Position numbers and translations under genes: made by a program
The notes under the pieces: model-generated
Told to the model about the DNA's origin: nothing
What the model saw: only the letters and a program-made list of their open reading frames with translations
The model's database searches: none
In this document: piece by piece, positions 6,567 through 13,096 of the stretch
Numbering within the stretch: position 1 is the first letter of the stretch
Layout: each line of letters opens with the position of its first letter
Assembly: GCA_016283945.1 (NCBI GenBank)
Contig: JAEENW010000031.1
Location: forward strand, 1 to 13,096
From: Bacillota bacterium
Lineage (GTDB): Bacteria; Bacillota; Clostridia; Peptostreptococcales; Anaerovoracaceae
DNA length: 13,096 nucleotides
Reading direction: 5' to 3'

Positions 6567-8246
6567 TTACGCGGTCAGTTCGTCCGCGAGAGCCTTGAGC
6601 GACGCGAACTTCTCATCCGCCTGCGCCTTGTCCGCCGCGTTTATATTGAAGTAGAACTTGATCTTCGGCTCCGTTCCGGAGGGCCTTACAGCCATCCACG
6701 AACCGTCCGAGAGGTAGTACTTGAGCACGTCCGACTTGGGAAGGCCGTTGATGCCCTCCGCGAAATCCTCGAGCTTCTCGATGCCGGGCATCAGGGAGGT
6801 ACCCTTCTGCCTGAGGCCGGCGGTGATCGCCTTGATCTTGGCGGCGCCGTCGAGTCCCTCGAGCGTGTAGGACGCGACCTTGACCTCGTGGTAGCCGTAC
6901 TCCTTGTACAGCCACTCGAGCACATCGATGAGGCTGAGGCCCCTGGACCTGTAGAAGGCAGCCATGCAGCAGATCACGACGGCGGTAGAGACGGCGTCCT
7001 TGTCGCGCGCGTGCCCGCCGGTGAGGTAGCCGTAGCTCTCCTCGAAGCCCATGAGGAAGCTGCCCTTGGAGGGATCCGCCTCGAGCTGGTTCATTATGTC
7101 GCCGATGAACTTGAAGCCGGTGAGGACCTCCTTGTAGACGATCCCGTGCTTCTCGCAGATGTCCTTGGCCATGAGGCCTGTGACGACGGTGCTGACCACC
7201 GTGGCATTGCTCGGAAGGGAGACTCCCGCGTTCTCGATGAGGAAATGCAGGATCATCATGCCGGTCTCGGCTCCGGTGAAGAGCCTGAAGCTGCCGTCAG
7301 CCCTGCGCACGGCGATGCCTATGCGGTCGCTGTCCGGGTCGGTGCCGAGCACGAGCTCAGCGCCCACGCTTATGGCCTGCTCGATGCCCATCTGCATCGC
7401 GTCGGGGTTCTCGGGGTTCGGAGCCTTGAGCCCGGGGAAGTTGCCGTTGGGGCCCTCCTGCTCCTTGACGTAGCTGAGATTGCTGAAGCCGGCCTGGGCG
7501 AGAGCCCTCCTGACGTAGAGGTTTCCGGAGCCGAAGATCGGGGTGTAGACGATCTTGACAGCGGACCTGTACTTGGGGCTCACGGGGCACATGAAGTCGG
7601 AGACGGTGTCGATGTAGTCGTCGATCAGCATGGGGCCGATGATGGTGAGCAGGCCCTTGGCCTTGGCCTCCTCCATCTCCATCGGGATCACGGAGGTGAT
7701 CTCGGTAGCCTCGACCCTTGCGATGACCGCCTCGGCGTCATCTATGAGCAGCTGGCAGCCGGTGTCGTCGTAGGCCTTGTAGCCATTGTATTCTCTGGTG
7801 TTGTGGCTCGCGGTGATCACCACGCCGCCCACGCAGCCGAGCTCCCTCACGGCGAAGGAGAGCAGCGGGGTCGGGGAGACCACGTCGAAGAGGTAGGCTT
7901 TGACGCCGCAGGCCGCCATGGTGAGGGCGGTCTCCTTGGCGAAGCTGAAGGAGTTGTTGCGCACGTCCCAGGCGACCGCGACTCCGCGGCTGCAGGCCTC
8001 GTCGCCGTACTTCTCCCTGAGGAAGGCCGCGAAGCCAGCGCTGGCGCGCCTGACGGTGTAGATGTTCATGCGGTTGCTTCCGAAGCCCATGACTCCGCGG
8101 AGGCCGCCGGTGCCGAACTCGAGGTCCTTGTAGAACCTGTCCTCGATCTCCTTCTCGTCCGTCACCGCGGCGAGCTCAGCCCTGCTGACCTCGTCGAAGT
8201 AAGGATCGCTCTTCCAGAGCTCGTAAGTCTTGAGATAGTCCTTCAT
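6567..8246 (-). CDS. pgcA: Phosphoglucomutase/phosphomannomutase (alpha-D-phosphohexomutase, PgcA type)
   Basis: The enzyme interconverts hexose 1- and 6-phosphates in the cytosol, feeding UDP-glucose and related cell-wall and polysaccharide precursors. The 559-residue product has all four active-site loops of the family: phosphoserine loop TASHN (S147), metal loop DPDSDR (D303, D305, D307), sugar-binding loop GFEESYG (400-406, E402/E403/S404) and phosphate-binding loop RPSGTEPK (521-528). The length fits the PgcA group rather than the ~450-residue GlmM/ManB group; glucose versus mannose preference cannot be read directly. The ATG at 8246 shares one base with the pgi stop (TGATG), and an AAGGGG-like ribosome site 5 nt away is inside the pgi end. 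A GTG one codon earlier is possible but too close to that site. Pairing with pgi, which supplies glucose 6-phosphate, makes functional sense. Confidence 0.94.
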   Translation of the reverse strand: MKDYLKTYELWKSDPYFDEVSRAELAAVTDEKEIEDRFYKDLEFGTGGLRGVMGFGSNRMNIYTVRRASAGFAAFLREKYGDEACSRGVAVAWDVRNNSFSFAKETALTMAACGVKAYLFDVVSPTPLLSFAVRELGCVGGVVITASHNTREYNGYKAYDDTGCQLLIDDAEAVIARVEATEITSVIPMEMEEAKAKGLLTIIGPMLIDDYIDTVSDFMCPVSPKYRSAVKIVYTPIFGSGNLYVRRALAQAGFSNLSYVKEQEGPNGNFPGLKAPNPENPDAMQMGIEQAISVGAELVLGTDPDSDRIGIAVRRADGSFRLFTGAETGMMILHFLIENAGVSLPSNATVVSTVVTGLMAKDICEKHGIVYKEVLTGFKFIGDIMNQLEADPSKGSFLMGFEESYGYLTGGHARDKDAVSTAVVICCMAAFYRSRGLSLIDVLEWLYKEYGYHEVKVASYTLEGLDGAAKIKAITAGLRQKGTSLMPGIEKLEDFAEGINGLPKSDVLKYYLSDGSWMAVRPSGTEPKIKFYFNINAADKAQADEKFASLKALADELTA

Positions 8247-9526
8247 CACATCCCCTTCTGCTTTTTGAGAAGCTCAAACATCCTGTTCTTGTATTCGTTG
8301 ACCGCGGGCTGGTCGAAGGGATTGACTCCCTGCATGTAGCCGGAGATGGCGCAGGCAGCCTCGAAGAAGAATATCAGCCTTCCGAGCTCCTCCTCGTCGG
8401 CCTTGTCCGCGAAGATCTCCATGCAGGGGACTCCGCCCGCCTCGTGGGCGGCCTTGGTGCCCTCGGCCGCGCAGGCGAAGACGTCCGCGTAGCTCATGCC
8501 CTCGAGGTAGTTGAGCCCGTCGAGGTCTCCCTCTATGGCTTTGACCCTGAGCGGGGAATCCTCCCCTATCCTCAGGAAGGTCTCGAACATTATCCTCTCG
8601 CCGTCCTGCATGTACTGTCCGAGCGAGTGGAGGTCGGCGGTGAGCACCATGGAGTTCGGGAATATGCCGGTGTGCTCCTTGCCCTGGCTCTCGCCGATGA
8701 GCTGCTTCCACCACTCTCCGAAGAACCTGTGGGACTCTCTGGAGCAGGAGAGCATCTCGATCTTGATGCCGCTGTCGTAGAGGCCCTGGCGGGCTGCCGC
8801 GTACTGCAGCGAGGGGTTATCGGCGCTTTCGCAGAGGCTCTCCTTAGCCTGGGCCCTGCAGCCCTCGAGCAGAGCGTCAACGTCGACGCCCGCCACCGCG
8901 AGGGGCAGCAGTCCTACGGCGCTGAGCACGCTGAACCTTCCGCCAACGTCCTCGGGGACGGCGAAGCACTCGTAGCCCTTCTCCCGGGCGAGCCCGTAGA
9001 GGACTCCGGAGCCGATGCCGGTGGTGCAGACTATGCGCTTTCTGGCCTCCTCGGGAGTACAGGTCTTCTCGATCACGTCCCTGAGGAACCTGAAGGAGAG
9101 GGCCGGCTCGAGGGTGGTGCCGGACTTGGAGATGACGTTGAGATAGAGCTTCTTGCCCTCGGAGAGCTTCAGGATCTGCTCCATCTCCTCGCCGCTGAGG
9201 GTGTAGCCGGAGAAGAGGACGATGGGTCCCTTCTCGGTGAGGTTTCTGGTCGGCGACTGGAGGAACTCGAGCGCGGCTCTGGCTCCGAGATAGGAGCCGC
9301 CCACTCCGATGACCACGAAGACGTCGGCGTCCTCCCTGATGCGCTCGGCGCAGGCCTTGATCCTCGGCAGATCCTCCATGATGTCGTCGTGGAGGGTGCG
9401 CCAGCCGATGAAGTCGTTTCCTCTGCCGGTGCCCGCCTTGAGGGTCGCGAGAGCCTCGAGAGCGGCGGGGATGTCGGGCGTGAGTCCGGCGAGCTTCATC
9501 GCGTCCTTGGTATTTACTCTGATCAT
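8246..9526 (-). CDS. pgi: Glucose-6-phosphate isomerase
   Basis: The enzyme interconverts glucose 6-phosphate and fructose 6-phosphate, the branch point of glycolysis, gluconeogenesis and sugar-nucleotide synthesis. The 426-residue length is near the ~450 of Bacillus-type enzymes. Two sugar-isomerase halves are seen: GVGGSYLGA (74-82), phosphate-binding SKSGTT (133-138), signature DVGGRFSVLS (193-202), catalytic Glu in GESQGK (E279), H300 in LHSLGQ, and the C-terminal FDQPAVNEYK with K413. That last signature normally reads QPGVE; Ala and Asn replace Gly and Glu here, an unusual but probably tolerated change. The ATG overlaps the rdgB stop by 4 nt (ATGA), and a very strong GGAGGAGG lies 7 nt upstream (9534-9541). 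It is the middle gene of a tightly coupled rdgB-pgi-pgm unit. Confidence 0.96.
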   Translation of the reverse strand: MIRVNTKDAMKLAGLTPDIPAALEALATLKAGTGRGNDFIGWRTLHDDIMEDLPRIKACAERIREDADVFVVIGVGGSYLGARAALEFLQSPTRNLTEKGPIVLFSGYTLSGEEMEQILKLSEGKKLYLNVISKSGTTLEPALSFRFLRDVIEKTCTPEEARKRIVCTTGIGSGVLYGLAREKGYECFAVPEDVGGRFSVLSAVGLLPLAVAGVDVDALLEGCRAQAKESLCESADNPSLQYAAARQGLYDSGIKIEMLSCSRESHRFFGEWWKQLIGESQGKEHTGIFPNSMVLTADLHSLGQYMQDGERIMFETFLRIGEDSPLRVKAIEGDLDGLNYLEGMSYADVFACAAEGTKAAHEAGGVPCMEIFADKADEEELGRLIFFFEAACAISGYMQGVNPFDQPAVNEYKNRMFELLKKQKGM

Positions 9527-10137
9527 TTCTGTTCCTCCTCCTGTTTTCCGTATAATGCCTCGAACTCCTCGTGGAGCTTCTTCAGGGCGAGGGCCCTGTG
9601 GCCTATGGTGTTCTTGACCTCCTGCGGCATCTCGGCAAAGGTGTTGTCATAGCCGTCAGGTATGAATATCGAATCGTATCCGAAGCCGCCGGTGCCCCTC
9701 TCCTCGAGGCTTATCAGGCCCGGAACTATGCCCTCCGCGACTATCTCGGTCCCGTCGGGATGGACGTAGCTTATCACGCAGATGAACTGGGCGGTCCTGT
9801 CCTTCATGGGGACGCCAACCATCTCAGCGAGTATCTTCCTGCGGTTGGCGACATCGTCGCCGTGCCCTCCGGCGTAGCGAGCCGAGTGCACGCCGGGAGC
9901 GCCGCCGAGGAAGTCGACGGCTATGCCCGAATCGTCGGCTATCGCGGCCTTGCCGGTCAGCCTGCAGACGGTGCGGGATTTCGTGAGGGAATTCTCGCGG
10001 CAGGTCTCGCCGTTCTCCTCGATATCGAGATCGCCGAGCAGCTCCTTCATCGGGACCAGCTCCATGCCGAACTGCGAGGTTATCTGGGATATCTCCCTCA
10101 GCTTGTGAAGATTTTGAGTAGCCGCTACGATTTGCAT
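9523..10137 (-). CDS. rdgB: XTP/dITP pyrophosphatase (RdgB/HAM1 family)
   Basis: The enzyme hydrolyses non-canonical purine triphosphates (dITP, XTP, ITP) to monophosphate and pyrophosphate, keeping them out of DNA and RNA. The 204 residues match the family. Motifs present: ATQNLHK (6-12; T/S-x-N-x-x-K substrate site), EENGETCREN (40-49), ADDSGI (67-72, catalytic acidic pair), SARYAG (85-90), GGFGYDSIF (150-158) and GHR (179-181). The last is usually SHR, so a Ser-to-Gly change sits in the base-recognition motif. The ATG at 10137 has GGAGGAGG 5 nt upstream (10143-10150). It is the first gene of the minus-strand transcription unit, behind a candidate sigma-A promoter, and overlaps pgi by 4 nt. 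Confidence 0.95.
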   Translation of the reverse strand: MQIVAATQNLHKLREISQITSQFGMELVPMKELLGDLDIEENGETCRENSLTKSRTVCRLTGKAAIADDSGIAVDFLGGAPGVHSARYAGGHGDDVANRRKILAEMVGVPMKDRTAQFICVISYVHPDGTEIVAEGIVPGLISLEERGTGGFGYDSIFIPDGYDNTFAEMPQEVKNTIGHRALALKKLHEEFEALYGKQEEEQK

Positions 10138-10157
10138 ATCAGCCTCCTCCTGCGCTG

Positions 10158-10166
10158 TGATATAAT
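10158..10166 (+). promoter_or_regulatory. Candidate extended -10 promoter of the D,D-carboxypeptidase gene
   Basis: TGATATAAT is a perfect TGn-TATAAT extended -10 for the housekeeping sigma factor, about 50 bp before the plus-strand ATG. No good -35 hexamer is found 15-18 bp upstream, which is acceptable for extended -10 promoters. It lies inside the AT-rich 80-bp divergent spacer. Confidence 0.55.
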
Positions 10167-10173
10167 CATCATA

Positions 10174-10202
10174 ATATTAGTATATATTCCGGCGTTTTTC
10201 AA
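10174..10202 (-). promoter_or_regulatory. Candidate sigma-A promoter for rdgB-pgi-pgm
   Basis: On the minus strand, TTGAAA (10197-10202) is separated by exactly 17 bp from TAATAT (10174-10179), a 5/6 and 4/6 match to consensus at ideal spacing. The predicted start would give a leader of about 30 nt carrying GGAGGAGG before rdgB. It interleaves with the opposing -10, so the two promoters may exclude each other. Confidence 0.5.
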
Positions 10203-10216
10203 TCGAGGAATGACAT

Positions 10217-11602
10217 ATGAGAAGACTGATTTCACTGCTTCTGGCCGCCTGTCTGACCGTCTGCGTTCTGCCCCTCAGGGCGTCCGCTCTGACCGAATAT
10301 CCGACGCTCAAAGCCGAGTCGGCCATACTTATAGATCTCCGCAGCGGGGACGTGCTCTACGAGAAGGACGCGGACAGCCTCCGCTATCCCGCGAGCACGA
10401 CCAAGATGGTGACCGCGATACTCGCGATCGAGAAGCTCAACATGGACGACATCATCACGGCTGACGCTACCGTCGCGTCCACGCCGGGCTCGCGCTTCGG
10501 CCTCAAGAACGGCGACCAGATGACCGTCAGGGACTGCCTCTACGCGATGCTCATAGGCTCGGCCAACGACTGCGCCAGCCTGCTCGCCAAGGCAATGGCC
10601 GGCTCGGACCTCGCCTTCTCCGAGATGATGAACCAGAAGCTGCTCGAGATAGGCACCACCTCGACTCACTTCGTCAACCCGCACGGGCTGCACGACGATG
10701 ACCACTACACAACCGCGAGGGATCTCGCGCTCATCGCATGCTACTGCATGAAGGATCCGCTCTTCGCGGAAATAGTCTCGCGCGAGAGCTACGACGCCGC
10801 GGTCATCTCGGGCGGAGCGAGCTCCACCAAGACGGTCTCGACGACCAACCTGCTCCTCAACGACCAGAAGGACGTCAACCGCATCTACGTGGGCAACAAC
10901 CTCAGGTACTGCAAATACGACGGCTGCATAGGCGTCAAGACCGGCAACACCCCCGAGGCCGGAGCCTGCCTGATCGCCGCCGCCGAGCAGAACAACACCA
11001 GGATACTCTGCGTCGCCCTCAAGTCAGAGGCGATGGACCGCTTCGCCGACTGCATCAAGATGCTCGACTGGGGCTTTGAGAACTACAAGACCGTCCACGC
11101 CCTGGCCGCCGACGTCGACACCGGGACCGTCAAGGTCAAGAAGGGAGAGTTCAACAAGGTCGGCACCGTCTCCGCGAGCGACTTCTACTACACCATCCCG
11201 ATGGACGGCTCCGACGAGATCATAACCACCGAGATCAAGCTCGAGAACTCGATCAAGGCTCCCGTGACCGCGGGGCAGACCGTGGGCAAGGTCGACATAT
11301 TCGAGAGCGGCGTGCTCATAGGCTCCGTCGACGTCATAGCGGCGGAGAGCGTCGCCGAGGGCGGAGTGCTCTCCAACTTCGGCGTCGAGGACGCGACCGC
11401 CAAGAAGATCGTGATGTGGATCATCATTATCATACTGCTGCTCATACTCGCCCTCGCGGGCTACATCATCTACCTGCGCTGGGACATGAACCGCAAGAAG
11501 GCCCGCCGCGCCGCCAGGCTCAAGGAGAAGAAGGCGGAGGAGGCGAGGCGCCGCGCGCTGTGGGAGAAGCAGTACGAGGAGAGCAAGAACCGCGAGCCGT
11601 GA
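10217..11602 (+). CDS. D-alanyl-D-alanine carboxypeptidase (DacA/DacF, penicillin-binding protein 5 type)
   Basis: This class trims the terminal D-Ala from peptidoglycan pentapeptides on the outer face of the membrane. The 461-residue protein starts with a signal peptide (Arg2-Arg3, hydrophobic 4-20, likely cut after the AlaSerAla near 22-24). The transpeptidase fold carries S60-T-T-K63 with nucleophile S60, S115-A-N117 and K241-T-G243. A PBP5-like C-terminal beta domain follows (~270-385). The end is unusual: a strong TM helix at ~398-420, then a ~39-residue tail rich in Arg, Lys and Glu that should be cytoplasmic and helical, instead of the amphipathic anchor of E. coli PBP5. GAGGA lies 7 nt before the ATG (10205-10209). 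It is transcribed divergently from rdgB and followed by uvrC after 96 bp. Confidence 0.94.
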   Translation: MRRLISLLLAACLTVCVLPLRASALTEYPTLKAESAILIDLRSGDVLYEKDADSLRYPASTTKMVTAILAIEKLNMDDIITADATVASTPGSRFGLKNGDQMTVRDCLYAMLIGSANDCASLLAKAMAGSDLAFSEMMNQKLLEIGTTSTHFVNPHGLHDDDHYTTARDLALIACYCMKDPLFAEIVSRESYDAAVISGGASSTKTVSTTNLLLNDQKDVNRIYVGNNLRYCKYDGCIGVKTGNTPEAGACLIAAAEQNNTRILCVALKSEAMDRFADCIKMLDWGFENYKTVHALAADVDTGTVKVKKGEFNKVGTVSASDFYYTIPMDGSDEIITTEIKLENSIKAPVTAGQTVGKVDIFESGVLIGSVDVIAAESVAEGGVLSNFGVEDATAKKIVMWIIIIILLLILALAGYIIYLRWDMNRKKARRAARLKEKKAEEARRRALWEKQYEESKNREP

Positions 11603-11609
11603 TCCCCGC

Positions 11610-11685
11610 CGCGTCACCCGCGCGAAAGGTCCTCAGCGGGTCCTGCCGCCCGACATCCCGGCGCCCGCGACCGGCGCGCTCCTCG
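11610..11685 (+). repeat. Extragenic repeat words shared with the 6458-6540 palindrome
   Basis: The 96-bp gap 11603-11698 holds CGCGTCACCCGC (11610-11621), GCGGGTCCTGCCGC (11636-11649) and GCGCTCCTCG (11676-11685). All three also occur exactly in the 6397-6566 gap, at 6529-6540, 6458-6471 and 6501-6510, in circularly permuted order. Here ACCCGC (11616-11621) and GCGGGT (11636-11641) can pair across a 14-nt loop. No promoter or T-run terminator was recognised in the gap, so uvrC may be read through from the upstream gene. Confidence 0.5.
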
Positions 11686-11692
11686 GACGAGG
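11681..11692 (+). promoter_or_regulatory. Small inverted repeat covering the uvrC ribosome binding site
   Basis: CCTC-GGAC-GAGG can fold into a 4-5 bp hairpin whose right arm is the GAGGA ribosome site (11689-11693), 5 nt before the uvrC ATG. It could dampen initiation; it is short and may be chance. Confidence 0.35.
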
Positions 11693-11698
11693 AACTGT

Positions 11699-13096
11699 AT
11701 GTTTGACATAAAAGAAGAACTTAAAAAACTGCCCGACAGCCCCGGAGTGTACCTGCACAAAGACGCTTTCGGGCAGATCATATATGTGGGGAAGGCTGTC
11801 TCGCTGCGCCGCAGGGTGAGGCAGTATTTTCAGTCGTCCAAACACCAGGATCCCAAGGTCCGGCGCATGGTAAAGGACATCGCCGAGTTCGAGTACATCA
11901 ACACCGGCAGCGAGATGGAAGCGCTCATGCTCGAGTGCAACCTGATCAAGAAATACACGCCCAAGTACAACATCGTCCTTCGCGACGACAAGAGCTACCC
12001 CTACATCAAGGTCACGCTGAACGAGGAATACCCGAGGATACTCAAGACCAGGAGGCTCGTCAGCGACGGCTCCAAGTACTTCGGACCCTACCCCGACGCG
12101 GGAGCGGTCAACACCATCATCGCCCTGCTCAACGACCTCTACACCCTCAAGCGCTGCTCCGCGGTCTCCTTCCCGCCGGGCTTCACGCCCTGCCTGAACT
12201 ACCACATCAAGCGCTGCCGCGGGATCTGCCGCGGCGAGGTCAGCCGCGAAGAGTACATGGAGGGTGTCGGAAAGGCCATGGACTTCCTCAGCGGGAAGAA
12301 CAGGGAGCTCACTGCCCTGCTCAAGGCGAAGATGGACGAGGCAGCCGAGCGCATGGACTTCGAGGAGGCCGCTGTCTACCGCGACCATCTGAACGACATC
12401 TCCACCCTCATGGAGAAGCAGAGGGTCGTGCTCTCGAGGCCCGAGGACCTAGACATAGTGCTCATGACCCAGGGGCTCTCCGGCTCGCACGCGGTGCTCT
12501 TCACCGTCAGGGACGGCAAGCTCTCCGGGCGCGAGAGCTTCTTCCTCGGAGACACCGGAGGCGCGCCAAGGGAGGAGAGCGCCGCCGAGTTCATCAAGCA
12601 GTACTACTTCGAGAACGTCATGATCCCGAAGGAGATCCTGCTCGCGAAGCTCCCCGCCGAAGCCGCCCTCATCGAGGACTGGCTCAGCGCGCAGAGGGGC
12701 TCCAGAGTGAGCCTCATCGCCCCCGAGAGAGGCGAGAAGCGCGCCCTGATGGAGCTCGTCAAGAAGGACGTCGACAGCATGCTGCGCGATATCGACGAGC
12801 GCGCCAGAAGGCAGCTCGAGCGCGAGGAATCCGTCAAGAACGGCCTCGCCGAGGTCTTCGGGCAGGAGATGGCGGACGGCATCCACCGCATAGAATCCTA
12901 CGACATATCGAACATCAACGGCGTCGACTCGGTCGGAGCCATGGTCGTCTTCTACGACGGCCGCCCGCTCCCCAAGGCCTACCGCCGCTTCAAGATAAAG
13001 ACGGTCGAGGGACCGGACGACACCGGAAGCCTCCAGGAGGTGCTCTTCAGACGGCTCAGGGACGCGAAGGACGGAGTCCCCGGCTTCGAGGAGCTC
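11699..13096 (+). CDS. uvrC: Excinuclease ABC subunit C (UvrC), 3' end outside window
   Basis: UvrC is the dual nuclease of nucleotide excision repair: it cuts on both sides of a lesion held by UvrB. The 466 visible codons run open to the edge (the family is ~600 residues). The N-terminal GIY-YIG nuclease shows GVY (16-18), YVG (29-31), arginines at 37-39 and E74 in SEMEAL. Four cysteines C153, C165, C173 and C177 have the same 11-7-3 spacing as the [4Fe-4S] ligands reported for E. coli UvrC. A UVR helix-hairpin for UvrB contact lies at ~208-232. The RNase H-like endonuclease domain begins with ESYDISN (D402, first catalytic Asp), followed by YRRFKIKTVEGPDD. Missing are the rest of that domain and the helix-hairpin-helix end. 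The ATG has GAGGA 5 nt upstream. Confidence 0.97.
   Translation, partial: MFDIKEELKKLPDSPGVYLHKDAFGQIIYVGKAVSLRRRVRQYFQSSKHQDPKVRRMVKDIAEFEYINTGSEMEALMLECNLIKKYTPKYNIVLRDDKSYPYIKVTLNEEYPRILKTRRLVSDGSKYFGPYPDAGAVNTIIALLNDLYTLKRCSAVSFPPGFTPCLNYHIKRCRGICRGEVSREEYMEGVGKAMDFLSGKNRELTALLKAKMDEAAERMDFEEAAVYRDHLNDISTLMEKQRVVLSRPEDLDIVLMTQGLSGSHAVLFTVRDGKLSGRESFFLGDTGGAPREESAAEFIKQYYFENVMIPKEILLAKLPAEAALIEDWLSAQRGSRVSLIAPERGEKRALMELVKKDVDSMLRDIDERARRQLEREESVKNGLAEVFGQEMADGIHRIESYDISNINGVDSVGAMVVFYDGRPLPKAYRRFKIKTVEGPDDTGSLQEVLFRRLRDAKDGVPGFEEL

Noticed and set aside
8244..8249. GTG start for the phosphohexomutase one codon before the ATG
   Set aside because: The spacing to the GGGG ribosome site would be about 2 nt; the ATG at 8246 has a workable 5 nt and gives a TGATG junction.
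6888..8339. A 483-codon plus-strand frame opposite the phosphohexomutase
   Set aside because: It is a mirror of a well-conserved gene, has low-complexity Val/Glu/Ala/Asp/His content and no ribosome binding site of note.
8444..9652. A 402-codon plus-strand frame opposite pgi
   Set aside because: It is an antisense shadow of pgi, which has all its active-site residues.
1..13096. tRNA, rRNA, CRISPR arrays, insertion sequences, prophage or riboswitches
   Set aside because: None was recognised. Gaps longer than 40 bp between genes are only the ~52, 170, 79 and 96 bp ones described, too small or lacking the needed motifs.

Overview
The window looks like chromosomal DNA of a GC-rich Bacillota, probably class Clostridia. 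The support is a DacF-type D,D-carboxypeptidase, a BcrA-like ABC ATPase paired with a Clostridia-style 'putative ABC exporter' permease, a PgcA-type phosphohexomutase, strong GGAGG-type ribosome binding sites and tightly overlapping genes. No species can be named from the sequence alone. No rRNA, tRNA, CRISPR array, insertion sequence or phage gene was seen. Coding density is very high and the largest gene-free stretch is 170 bp.

Layout. Everything from about 10.14 kb leftward lies on the minus strand and reads toward position 1. It begins with rdgB (dITP/XTP pyrophosphatase), then pgi (glucose-6-phosphate isomerase) and a phosphoglucomutase/phosphomannomutase; these three are joined by 4-nt and 1-nt overlaps. 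After a 170-bp gap that holds a large imperfect inverted repeat come five more minus-strand genes: a creatininase-family amidohydrolase, a membrane-anchored spermidine-synthase-like protein (TTG start, 11-nt overlap), a DUF218 (SanA/ElyC/YdcF-like) membrane protein, an ABC ATPase with a long Pro/Ala/Glu tail, and an ABC exporter permease fused to a CPBP (CAAX/Abi) intramembrane protease domain. The last gene runs off the left edge.

To the right, an 80-bp AT-rich divergent promoter region separates rdgB from a plus-strand D-alanyl-D-alanine carboxypeptidase with a C-terminal membrane anchor and a charged cytoplasmic tail. After a 96-bp gap comes uvrC, which runs off the right edge.

How the genes fit together. 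The rdgB-pgi-pgm block is housekeeping: nucleotide-pool cleaning plus the hexose-phosphate node that supplies cell-wall and polysaccharide precursors. The left block is envelope-flavoured (three membrane proteins plus an ABC module), but its substrates cannot be read from sequence. The most unusual items are the permease-CPBP fusion, the creatininase/SpeE-like/DUF218 gene string, and two intergenic regions that share three exact 10-14 nt words in permuted order, suggesting a small palindromic extragenic repeat family.
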